Shown piece by piece: positions 36,790 through 49,296 of a stretch of DNA of 64,000 bases. Each line of letters starts with the position of its first letter. The stretch's first letter is position 1. Both the position numbers and the translations under genes were made by a program. Origin of the DNA: Trametopsis cervina (lineage: Eukaryota > Basidiomycota > Agaricomycetes > Polyporales > Irpicaceae); the NCBI GenBank assembly GCA_022385755.1, contig MU278354.1, positions 760,805 to 824,804 of the forward strand, in the 5' to 3' direction. Below the pieces are notes generated by a model. That model saw nothing but the letters and a program-made list of their open reading frames with translations, made no database searches and was not told the DNA's origin.

Positions 36790-37172
36790 TCATGCGCTCG
36801 ACTGCCACACGTACTCAGCCTGCTCGAACTCCCTCCTCTGGATTGCAGTAGGTTCAGCTGCAGTGAGCGGGACAAACTTCCAGTAACCGAGGAAGGTTGG
36901 CGTTGGATTGCTAGCTGTTGTATACGAGATGATCCAGTAGTAGATACGCGTACTACGATCGGGACTCCGTCAGCGCTGGGGAAAGTGAGGAAGCCGCCCC
37001 CAGCACTCACTGCTCGATGTAGAACTCCTTGGACACGACGAACCTCGCATCGGGAAACACCGTCCTGTACAGCCCTATGATGTACTCCAGCTAAAAGAGA
37101 AAAATAAATGAGTACATGGCTGACGTTGAGCAGAAGGCACGTTACAGCAATATCCCGTGGTGAGATCGCCAT
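36790..37172 (-). CDS. Unknown 89-residue protein
   Basis: Three exons, 37172-37146 (27 nt), 37090-37011 and 36952-36790, sum to 270 nt exactly. Translation begins MAISPRDIA, then LEYIIGLYRTVFPDARFVVS, then TRIYYWIISYTT and FLGYWKFVPLTA, ending VWQSSA. Alternating hydrophobic strands suggest a small alpha/beta fold such as an NTF2/SnoaL-like half domain, but I cannot name it. The leader is strongly pyrimidine rich on this strand (37180-37290), as at many fungal start sites. Each exon is too short to be found by open-frame length alone. Confidence 0.6.
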
Positions 37173-38573
37173 GGTCGAGGAGAATGTTGGGAGTGGGTGA
37201 GTCGTGGGACTCGTAATTGGGAGGGTGGAGAGGAGAGCCAGAAGGGTTGGGAGGGGTTGGGTTGGAGGAGTGGGGAGGGGTGTGAGGGGTGTGTGCTCAT
37301 AAGGTAAAGTAAATCCCACTTAAATAGCGTACGTCCTTGCGCGAACATCCTCAACATCCATGCATAGATGTTGCGTATTACTGAGAGCATCAATGCTTTT
37401 TGTTTGTTGAAAATCCATCGAAGGTGCTGCACGATTCCAGCAAATGTAGTGGCGAGCGACCTTGCAGCGGCCTTTGCCTTGCTGCAGGAGCTTCCATACC
37501 ACGTTAGTATTAGTCCAATAGCGGAATAGGGTGGGATATACCTCGTAATACCTGAGGAACAATCCGCGGCGGGCGCATTGATCAAGCTGGCCCGTACCAC
37601 AGAGCATCTCCCGGCACCGAATTCAGCTAGCCGAAAAGAGAATCCTCTGTCTGACAGCCGCGCGCCTGGATTTGACAATGGAAGCTACCGAGCATTCCCA
37701 GCAAAGCGCTATCCAGGTATGCGGCGGTTCCTCCATACGAGTGAGCGTAGGGTTTGCGCCAAGGTCCAGTGCCAGTGTGGTTTTCTCCGGTTGCAGCACA
37801 GTCTAAGGCAGTGCTGGATGACGAGAAATCAATATTCTGCATTCCTGCGCAGGTAGCGTAACTTACGCAAGTATGGCAACGCGGATTACAACATTGGCTA
37901 GATGGGGCCAATGTCACTCGACTTCTTCTGTATCTTAGGTGTGGGTGGCTATTGAGGCGCATGCTTAGCGACACGCGCTGAGGCCAATGACTACTCCACT
38001 GGCTTTTGGCTAGGAAATGAAACTGCCAAAGGAGCTTGGAGATTGTAGGCGTGGCCTTATCGGCGCTAATTCACCACAAAGGCTGATTTTGTCTCTGGCC
38101 ACGCTTCTAAGATATAAGTCGAGAAAAGAAAACGATGTGAGAACACTGGCCTACGGCCCTTTGCTTCTGCTGGTGCATTTAAAAACCGGTATATACCGGA
38201 CTCCCAGCGCTGACCAGAGTATAAAGAACGCACATGGATAAGGACGCGCGATGTAAGCGACGTGTTCCTCTTATGACCCCACCGTGTAGCGGCTTGGAGT
38301 AACAGCTCTGTTGTAGGGATCTCGGTCAATATGCAGCAGATAGAAGTGATATGCGAGGGCCGTTATTCGAGGAGCCTTGCAGAGGTAAATGAGTCATGAA
38401 TGGTGGCATGGCCAAGACGGCCACTCGTACAAGGCCATTGCTGATATCACTTCTAAATCACAACGTCGCGGGTCGATGCCTGCAGGAAAGCAGTATAAAA
38501 TGGCTGGTAGACTAGACAGCAAAACACAACCACCACCTCCCTCTCACCTCTGTCTCCAACTTGAAGTTTAATC
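37173..38573. other. Divergent intergenic region between two small genes
   Basis: The left part is the CT-rich leader of the gene ending at 36790. A 178-codon minus frame (37142-37678) overlaps that leader and lacks any motif. The right end carries the TATA box of the next gene. Confidence 0.4.
38494..38500 (+). promoter_or_regulatory. TATA box of the 106-residue protein gene
   Basis: TATAAAA at 74 bp before the ATG at 38574, followed by an AC/CT-rich leader. Confidence 0.55.
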
Positions 38574-39007
38574 ATGGCGTTCAATGACCCGGACATCAGC
38601 AGTTTTCTGGACAGAACGGTGGGTCATACATCTTGTGCAGATTTTTCCTCGTGCTGATACAGTGAATAGGGATTGCGCTCCTGGACCGATGTTAATGGCC
38701 GTCATTATATCTGTTTTGACGCTTTCAAATATAATGGGTACGAGACCATAGCCACCGTCTAGATTACGTGGTCAATATCTCACATAATATACACTGTAGG
38801 GCATATTACCTGTCTACTGGCGCCACAGTGTTTGAGGAAGAGCGTCATGGACTCGCGTTGCCTCATTTGCAGGCAATAGACTTCAAGTGCGAGGAAGACC
38901 CATCGTCCAAGACTTATAAATTGGATCGTATGAATTGTAACGCGTACGAATCCCTTAAGGCTCGGATTCAAAAGACAAAGATAGGACCCCCATCTGCAAG
39001 CATGTAG
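38574..39007 (+). CDS. Unknown 106-residue protein
   Basis: Three exons, 38574-38618, 38670-38737 and 38800-39007, total 321 nt in frame. The protein begins MAFNDPDISSFLDRT, continues GLRSWTDVNGRHYICFDAFK, then YYLSTGATVFEEERHGLALP and a basic tail with KARIQKTK. No signal peptide or membrane helix. A TATA box at 38494-38500 and exact splice phases support a real gene. I do not recognise the family. Confidence 0.65.
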
Positions 39008-39309
39008 CCGACATGAGGTTAGGCAGTGGACATAGCAGTATTATATCAACCTGTAAACATGGACGGAAATATTAAGCAGCGGTCATAAAGTATTTGCACA
39101 CAGCACGAGCACTTACTGTTCGAGTCCAGCTGGCAGGAGCTATGCCGCATTTTGTGCGGGTCTGTTCACTGTCTGCTCATGCTAGTGAAGTGAAGGGTAG
39201 AGGACAAGGACGTTAGCTTGTTGATTGACTCTGCAAGCATCGAACATCAATGAGTTGGCGTCTCGGACAAATTGATAGTCACAATATACACCTTGAGTCT
39301 GGATCGTAA
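39008..39309. other. Short intergenic gap before tRNA-Gly
   Basis: About 300 bp with no coding signal. Confidence 0.4.
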
Positions 39310-39380
39310 GCATTAATGGGGTAGTGGTAACCTGGGTCGTTGCCATCGACCCGCCGGGGGTTCGATTCCCTCTTAATGCA
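39310..39380 (+). tRNA. tRNA-Gly (GCC anticodon)
   Basis: A 71 nt cloverleaf without intron. Acceptor stem GCATTAA (39310-39316) pairs with TTAATGC (39373-39379), discriminator A. The anticodon stem is GGGTCG/CGACCC around the loop TTGCCAT, giving anticodon GCC at 39342-39344. The T arm is GGGGG-TTCGATT-CCCTC with one G-T pair. The D arm contains AGTGGTA. The length is normal for tRNA-Gly. It ends 177 bp before the start of the MYST gene on the same strand. Confidence 0.88.
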
Positions 39381-39387
39381 ACGGTTA

Positions 39388-39392
39388 TTTTT
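39388..39392 (+). terminator. Pol III terminator of tRNA-Gly
   Basis: A run of five T residues begins 8 nt after the tRNA 3' end, the usual Pol III stop. Confidence 0.55.
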
Positions 39393-39557
39393 ATTATTTT
39401 CGGCCTGGCCATCCGAATCCCGAAGTATAAGTATAGCCAGCAACATCGGTGATGCTCTTCATCTGTCAATAGTCGGTTGCTGCTGTGTCGTCTTTGTACG
39501 TGTAGCCGATCAAGCGGCGCCAAAGAACGCAGGCTTTAACCCTTTACACCAACCAGT

Positions 39558-41733
<2,176 letters not shown>

Positions 41734-43226
41734 GCCCCACTCGCTCAACCGCTCTCCATGCGACAGAGTACTGCATGCTCCCAAGTTTTCCCGTTTCAAT
41801 GTGTCCGTCCGGCGCCCGACGCAGTGCATCCTCGAGGCAAGAGGCTCGACATGTTTCTGGACAGCACACATCGTGGCCGCTAGTTTCACCGGGAACGTCT
41901 AGCGTCTGAGTCCTGATCAAACCGACTGCCCCGCTGTCAGCGGGGGTTGCTGACCCCACAGAGGCTGCTTTGTCAACCATCCACATCGTCCATTTCGCCA
42001 TTGGCTTGTCCCGAGAACTGTGCGAAACAGCGGCACCACTCAGCTCAGCTGGATTATTTTTGTCTATCAGACATCGATTTATCGGGTGCTCGTACCGTGT
42101 ACCGCTAGCGTGTTTTTATGCCTTCGACGAGCAGGATTTCGAAATAGCTTGTACCTGAGCCTAAGCCTGACCAGCGTGCACTTGTGAGCACTTGGACGCT
42201 TCATCGGGCCTGACCCGTCCATGACGCTAAAGGTATGTGCGTAACGTGCGCGGGGTACTTCCTTGAACCCATAGTGAATACTGATGGGACCGTGGGTGGC
42301 CGAACACCTCGAGGCAAGCACTAAACAGACATGGGATCGTATCAATCCCTATCACTGTACCATAGATGTCGCACGTCAATGAGCGTGTGGAGGAGCACTA
42401 CGGCGAGAAGATGGCAGGAGATGGAAGAATATATTCCGTCTCAGACTCCGCCGCCGGCCGAATGCTTCTCCGTGCTTTCACGATTCCGACATCCTCAGAC
42501 AACGCGAGGGAAAGTTGTGGGGAACATCCGCGATACGGCTGATTAGGGAACGGAGATGGTCGTCAAAATGTCTGAAGGGCAATCGTCCATCAATGAAACT
42601 CTACTCTGCATGGAGTCGTCGACAGAATCTTCCAAGGCATGCCATAAAGCCGACCTCATATAAGAAGCGCAGTGTTTGAGTTGCATGGGGAACGATGGTC
42701 ACGTTGCGAGTGAGAGGGGATAGTCAATCGCACAACCCTTGTAAGTTGAATGCACTGACTAACCCGGATCCCATCGGAGTAACGACACCGTTCACACTCG
42801 TACGTGCCGTGGGTCCAGGGAGGACTCGAAGTGCTACGGTTACCGTAAGTGCCTGATCCAAGTGGGTTTGGACCTGTGAAGCCAAATTCAGCTATCATTC
42901 ACCCTGGATAACGCTCACAGGCTGCTTCTTTTTCTGTCACGAGGATAGCACATAGGGGAATCCTCTCAGCATCTGTGCAACTTCTGGCCGATAACATAAC
43001 ATCTCATAGCAGGTCGTGTCTGGCACTTACGGAGGCCATGGCGATTTTTGCCGGTCGAAGTGTGGCTTGTGGGGAGCATGGACAGCCTGGGGTTTGATTG
43101 TAGAGAGCATGCGTGGCATAAGATACAAACAAGGCGCGGCGAGTGCAGAAGAAGATAGAGAGAGCGTGACAGAACCGGAGGATAACAATGCGTAAAGTGT
43201 GGTGGCGTACAAAGGTGTGTATGTAT
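41734..43226. other. Convergent intergenic region, no gene supported
   Basis: About 1.5 kb between the MYST and eL19 stop codons. A 58-codon plus frame (42366-42542) and an 80-codon minus frame (42656-42898) have no partner exons that I could find. Confidence 0.4.
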
Positions 43227-43922
43227 TTACTCCTGGACAGCAGCTTCGTGCTCGACCGCCAAGATCGCCGACCGCTTCTCCGCAACACGTGCCGCACGAC
43301 GCTCGCGTGCAGCCTGGAAGACAGATATTAGACTCGTGTACTGGTGTAGCGTAGGTTCTAAATACCTTGTTCTTGACACGGCGAGCATCCATCTGGTCGG
43401 AAAGAATCTTGGTACGGTTCTTCTCGGCCTTGGCCTTGTGGATGTACTCCATCAAGACACGCTTGTTCTTGAAAACGTTACCCTTCGACTTCTGGTAAAG
43501 TGAGTGGTAACTTTCAAGATAACCCGGTAAGTAACTCTATCATATCGAAAAGATAACGATACTTACAGATGCTTGTCGATCTTGCCCGCCTCTCTGTATT
43601 TCCTCAACAACCGACGCAGTACCCGCTGCCTCCTCATCCACAGCACCTTTGTAGGCATACGAGCCTCAGCGGTACCCTGCCTCTTACCGGTACCGGTGTG
43701 ACGACCCTTGCGCTTAGCGGCAAGGAGTTCTTGTGTACGAGCTCGGGAGTGGACGGTGGTGGGCTTGATGATGATGTGTCCGCCCTTGATGAGCCTCTTT
43801 ACATGGGTACGGGAGTTGGCGTTGCCAATCTCCGTCTGCTCAGCGGGGTCGAGCCAGATTTTACGCTTGCCAACGCCGGCGACCGACGCGGCGAGCCGCT
43901 TTTGAGATCGGAGGTTGACCAT
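43227..43922 (-). CDS. RPL19: 60S ribosomal protein eL19
   Basis: Three exons, 43922-43567, 43510-43366 and 43313-43227, give 588 nt and 195 residues, the expected length. The start [20 protein letters not shown], the [16 protein letters not shown] block, the basic [18 protein letters not shown] loop and the middle [17 protein letters not shown] are diagnostic. The C-terminal helix is Arg/Lys/Ala rich and ends in EAAVQE. A normal, highly conserved ribosomal protein gene. Confidence 0.97.
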
Positions 43923-45791
43923 TATGTCTGTAAAGTTGGAAAATCGACGAACAAGGGTTCGTCAGTACTGAGCAAAACGGCCGGCGAGCTGGCACACCGA
44001 CCTTGAGTCTTGAGGGGGGCGGTGAGGAGCGTCGCAGGCGCAACGGGGGCCTGGTGTGTGAGGAAAGATTACGTGAGCAAAGCCACCCGCGCGTTGCCGA
44101 AACACAATCAGTGCAACTATACAGCCAGCGCCGGTGGCGCCGGGAAGCGTCCTTGATTCGGCAGGCCGGTCCTTTGGAAAATAACAATAATTCAGAGTTT
44201 CCTCTCCTTGTCCTCCTACTCTCTCCGAACGCTCACGTTGCTGCAGCGTGTGCCCGAGTTCCGTTCCTTGGGTACGATGCCACTACTTTGTATGGCGTCC
44301 AGCATTCTGTTCCGCTTGCTCAGGGCCAGGAAGACCAGTCCGGTTAGTCGCCTTCGCCCCACCGCGGCAGGGCATTGTCGCAGGCCGAAACCTTCGCTGT
44401 TTGTCACCGTCTGGCTTTCCGACTGATATCTGGAACTACCCCCGACTGCAGGAAAAGCTATGTGCAGACTCGCAGATGTCCGTTCCCAGCATTGGTGCCG
44501 CAGGCCTGACTGTATGCTTAGCAAGCGAGCAAGGACCAGCCTGGACGATGACTTCACTAGCAGCCATTCCAACACCTCTCCCCAACCGCTAAGTATCGGA
44601 ACAACTGCGGGCCCGCATTTATTCTCTAGCCTCAGAAGACAGGCTCCCATACGTCTCATGGTATCTCCCGCTGGCTTCGTCGTTGGGCGATAGAAGAGGG
44701 TAGAACGTGCATTGCCAACTGTCTCAGAACCTTCTGATCATCTGGCGAAATGGTGCGCTTGCAATAGACTGCTCACGAAGCGTCTTGCACATGTCGTAAC
44801 GCCCCTCACGCACTGCTCTACCCTAGGCAACTTGCGTTATCTCGGTGATTCAAGCTATCCGACCGAATGGCTGCTTTCTGCTACTTTCACGGATTAGTGC
44901 TGACTTGTGTACTTCCCTCCGCGTCCTTTGTCCTCCGATGCTGTCGTGAACCATCTCGATTGGCCTGCCTACGTTCATATCACATCTAGGGTCGCAAGGA
45001 GCGTCACCGGGCAACGCTGTGTCCCTCGCCCCCTGTTGGCTCTCGCGAGTTGCCATCACCTCGTGTCCATTATCGTGGTAGCAGACCATTCACCATGTTT
45101 GTAGTTTATATTCGCGGCTCAGTAGATCTGTTTACGTCGATAGGAGCACAATTGCCGTTATAACAGCTGCACCTTACATTGCCATGAGGCCTTGTTTACC
45201 CTCAAACGTTGGTGATCACCAGCGCTGTTCATCAAATGAGCGACACTCTCCTTCAAAATTTCACCGGGGAGGCAACACTCTTATGACACCGTCGACGGGA
45301 GTGTTAATTGCTCTAAGCGACGGGCAGTTGCAGGCTGATTATACAATAAGGCTGAGAGAATGAGCAAGGGTGCGAGTAGGCCCGCAGCAGTTAAATTTTA
45401 TTTTCGATTATTATTCTTAGATAATCTGGTATATAAGATCGGGACAGGGCCAACGCCACCTTCCCCCTTCTGCAGTTTGTCTGTTCCTCTCTGCGCCAAC
45501 GTACTTGCCCCCGCCCCCGTCCTCGCAAGCGTACTACACGTTTCCTAGGCACCGCAGGGGCTCTTTTGCCCTCTTGCTCGCCTCTGCCACACGTCTCAAC
45601 AACAAAGCTTAGAAACGTGCCCGCCGTCATGATATCCCTATAAACTACTTTCAAGCCTTACGAACGACCCCCATCACCAGACTCCCGCCTTTGTGCAGCT
45701 TCATAATATACAATCGACTCGCATCTCACCATCCTCACATACCTTATCATACCTCTCTTCTTCTCCCCTCACGAACCCGCACACCACATCT
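43923..45791. other. Divergent intergenic region, eL19 / Hal kinase
   Basis: About 1.9 kb. Open frames of 100-147 codons on both strands near 44000-44660 overlap one another and lack motifs. The right end has a TATATAAG (45430-45437) and a CT-rich leader before the kinase. Confidence 0.4.
45430..45437 (+). promoter_or_regulatory. TATA-like box upstream of the Hal-type kinase
   Basis: TATATAAG at 355 bp before the ATG at 45792. If used, the leader would be about 330 nt, mostly CT rich. Confidence 0.35.
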
Positions 45792-47712
45792 ATGACCATG
45801 GCAGACACGACAACCAGTACCGATACCTCGCAAGCCGAGGGTGAAGGTCCTGAAGGTTCAGACAAACCGCCGCATAGAGGTATACCAAGTCGCAAGTACT
45901 CCACATCCAACACCAACAAGACCCCAGTCAACGGAGCCAAATCGCCTGCCGATTCTTCCAAGACGGCCAAAGCTTCCCAGCCGACGACCAACTCGCCTCC
46001 CGCGAGCGTCCCGCTTCCCCCTCCGGACTCGTACAGCTACCCGAAGACGGCAGGTCCCACTCACAAGGACCTTGTGCAGCTCGCCGAACAGCTCGGCAGT
46101 GGCGCCAATGGAACCCCCCGTGCGAAACAGCACACCTCGTCCTCGACGACGGGCTCTATCTCGCCGTCTCTGAGCGATTCCCCCTCCGCATCGGAGAGCG
46201 AGAGCTGGAGCCTTCCTTCGACGCAACCGCCCAGTCGTGCCCCAAGCTTTTCGGCCAGCAGGTCCGGAGCGAAGCTCATCGCCGAGAAGGTCCAGTTGAT
46301 GCAAACGGGTGGCACTTCCGCCAAGACTTCGAAGAAGGACAAGGACGCTGCCAAATCCGCACATCCAGTAAAAGTATCACCTACCCCTTCTAAGGACGGC
46401 TCTATCAAGGACGGTGCTTCACGTCCGAAGGGCCCGCCCTCGGTCCACTCCGACGGAGGAGGTCAAAAGTTCACCCTCAAGGACCTTCTAGGTGCGCCGA
46501 AGCTAGTCAGGCGGTCATCGGCACGCTCGACCAGCAGCAAGAAGTCGGATTCGGATCGAGGCGGCAAGTCTGAAGCAGGCGCCAGCACGATCAGCTTGCT
46601 CAAGAAATACGGTGTGTGCGAGAAGGTCGCCATCGGCAAGGGCGCCACGTCGGTCGTGCGTCTCGCTCACAAGTGGGACAGATCGGAAGAGAAACTTTAT
46701 GCTGTGAAGGTTCGTGTTCGTCAGAGTGCCCGGGCGTCCCGCCGCTGATCTGCTGAGCAGGAGTTTCGGAAACGACGGAAAAACGAGTCCGAAAAGGAGT
46801 ACGTCAAGAAGCTCACGGCCGAGTTCTGCATTTCCTCCACTCTCCATCACCCGAACGTGGTGGAAACAGTTGATCTCGTGCAGGATGAACAATTGCACTG
46901 GTGTGAGGTCATGGAGTTCTGTCCTGGCGGTGATCTCTATGCTGCGATCAAGCGGGGCGGCATGTCCCCAGCAGAGGTCGAGTGCTGCTTCAAGCAGATT
47001 CTCACGGGGGTGGGCTATCTCCACAGTCAAGGTGTAGCTCACCGTGATATCAAACCGGAGAACCTCTTTTTCGACACGAAGGGTCATTTGAAGGCGAGTA
47101 TGCCGTGTAACCGCCCCATGTTATTTCTCTAACTCCGCATACAGATTGGTGACTACGGCGCATCCACCGTATACCGGTTACCTTGGGAGCAAACCATTCA
47201 CATGTCCACTGGCCTTTGTGGAAGTGAGCCGTACATTGCTCCGGAGCAGTTCCTGGGTAAACGTAAGCCGATGACTTCGTCTACCGCTTGTCATCCCCCC
47301 TAATTGTCTCCGTTCGCTTTGTCATTCCTGAACGGTAGCGTACGACGCACGGCTTGTCGACATTTGGGCGTGCGGCATCGTTTATTATTGCCTGCACTTC
47401 CAGGAGCTCCCCTGGACGGTCGCCCAACCTACCGACCAGCTCTTCGCGGCTTACCTGTCGGCGTGTGCGTCCACCGTTACAGCACAATCCCTGTGCCCCC
47501 CGACGATAAACAACCTCTCTCCGCGGGCGTGTCGGTCGCTTATTCGAAAGATGTTGGAGCCGAATCCCAAAGCTCGTTGTTCCATTGAGGAGGCCATCGC
47601 GCACCCATGGGTCGAGAGTATCGAAGTCTGCCACAAGGTTCCGAAGCCGGCTCATATGCATGTATACGCACAAGCTATGGCCGCGGCACAGATACAGGTC
47701 CTTGGCTCATAG
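45792..47712 (+). CDS. Hal4/Hal5 (Sat4)-type serine/threonine kinase
   Basis: Four exons, 45792-46709, 46761-47093, 47145-47262 and 47339-47712, total 1743 nt and 580 residues. A second ATG at 45798 has a better context. The first 270 residues are Ser/Pro/Thr/Lys-rich and disordered. The kinase domain has VAIGKGATSVVRLA, YAVKE, HRDIKPENL, GSEPYIAPEQF and VDIWACGIVYYCL. The stretch IGDYGASTVYRLPWEQTIHM is typical of the fungal Hal kinases, which stabilise K+ and nutrient transporters at the plasma membrane. DFG is DYG (47151-47159). The intron at 47094-47144 starts with GC instead of GT; a GT donor nearby would create a stop. Confidence 0.88.
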
Positions 47713-49296
47713 CCCCTGTGGGCTCCTTACGTAGTACTACTTTCTTATGACTATCATCTATCACTTCACGCCTGCAGCGTTAGCCAGACTGTCATACGTC
47801 TCTCTTTCTATTCTATGCATGATACCTCTCGATGACATTTCGATCGCTGCTGCTGTTGTGCTAGTGTAATGTACCGTTATTCCACGTTTTCTGCTCGTTG
47901 CTGTCCCGTCCGCTCGACCGTATTGAAACCCTAGTGTCAGCCACACACCCCTCCGAATACTCTGCCCTCCTTTATTTTCCCTCAACTCCGTCACGGTCCG
48001 GGCTTCAATCGTTGTAGATGTACTACTTTACCTTAGTTGGTTGTACATGAGTGAGCATGTCGCTCTATTACGTTCTCTGGAATTTATGCGATTTTTATTG
48101 ATGTCTACAATGTGATCCTTGCGCCCTTGAGGATGTGGTTCTAAGCGCTACTCTATTTCTTTTCGAACGGCTACGTACAGTCCAGCACGTTGTGACCTTG
48201 GAATTCAACAAACCTATCATCAGCAAGGTGTGACGTGATACGTTCTACTTGATGAACTGTGGCGAGACAACACCTGTTGATCTCACTGAAGCCCGTTGAT
48301 ATTAGTACGCTGCTATGGGTATTAGAAGATTGAACCAATGTGTCCGGCGACGTACAAGAACACCAACTTCGGCGGAAATATCATCTCTGGGTAGAATCAT
48401 CCATTCAGTGAAATCTTTTTGGTGGTAGGTAGCGCCTCCGAAGCTCTGATGACTCTCAGCCTTTCCGCTTCATGACGAGAGTCCGCAGTGTGGCCAACCT
48501 CACGTATATTAATAACGGTATCTCAACCCCATGGGGTAGCGATATGGTCACCGTCCGCAGATGTACCATGGGCTTCGAGACACCATCTATGGGCCTTTTG
48601 TATTAGATAAAGGAGAAGCTGAAGGTGCATATATCACTTACCATCGTCTAGCGCTGACACCTTAATGGCCGTTAAGCTCTGGGGTAAGATCTGTGGAAGC
48701 TCAGTTTAATCGATACCGCCGATCTCCATAGCAATTTTTTCAAAGATGGTATATGCTGGTTTACTCTGACCATCTTAGTTATGAGTTGTCAACTTATCAT
48801 GATATAGCAAATACAAGGGGCGAACGTGCCAACCGGAATATCGCGATCTGAGCGTTGCTCTTAATCCTTTCGACAACTTACTTATTATGGTGCGAAGGCG
48901 GATTGTCCCTTTTGTGTGGTGAATGCCAATATGTAAGCTCTCTCTTCAAAGGAACTGTATCAACAAAGACAGCGGTAATTGTGTGGATATCCTCACCTGT
49001 CTCGTGTATAAATCCACTGCCGATGAGACATTCTCTGAGACATTATCTTTTTATGAGAATCCTTGATCAAATCTTTACCAAACCAGAACTGTTTTTCATA
49101 AATAGCAGAAGTTGAATCGTCAGGTTATGGTTGTACATGACGAAAATGGGAAGTGATAGGCTTAGATCCTAACATGACCAAACACGATATTTCTCTCAGA
49201 TCACTTTCACTTGACACGAGCAGGCGGCCTGTGGCTTCAGACGATCGCACAATTTATAGGCCCAACTCGAATCTCTGACATTAGCTTTCTTTCACA
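47713..49296. other. AT-richer region without a gene
   Basis: About 1.6 kb. The part 48000-49100 looks richer in A and T than its neighbours, with many stops in all frames. No repeat or transposon end is visible. Confidence 0.4.

Noticed and set aside
37142..37678. 178-codon minus-strand frame.
   Set aside because: Overlaps the CT-rich leader and first exon of the 89-residue gene in another frame; proline runs come from the leader composition.
42366..42542. 58-codon plus-strand frame starting MSHVNERVEEHYGEKM.
   Set aside because: Protein-like at first, but I found no promoter signal, splice partner or family.
44003..44659. Overlapping frames of 114-147 codons on both strands before the Hal kinase.
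   Set aside because: They overlap each other and show no motif; typical chance frames in GC-rich DNA.
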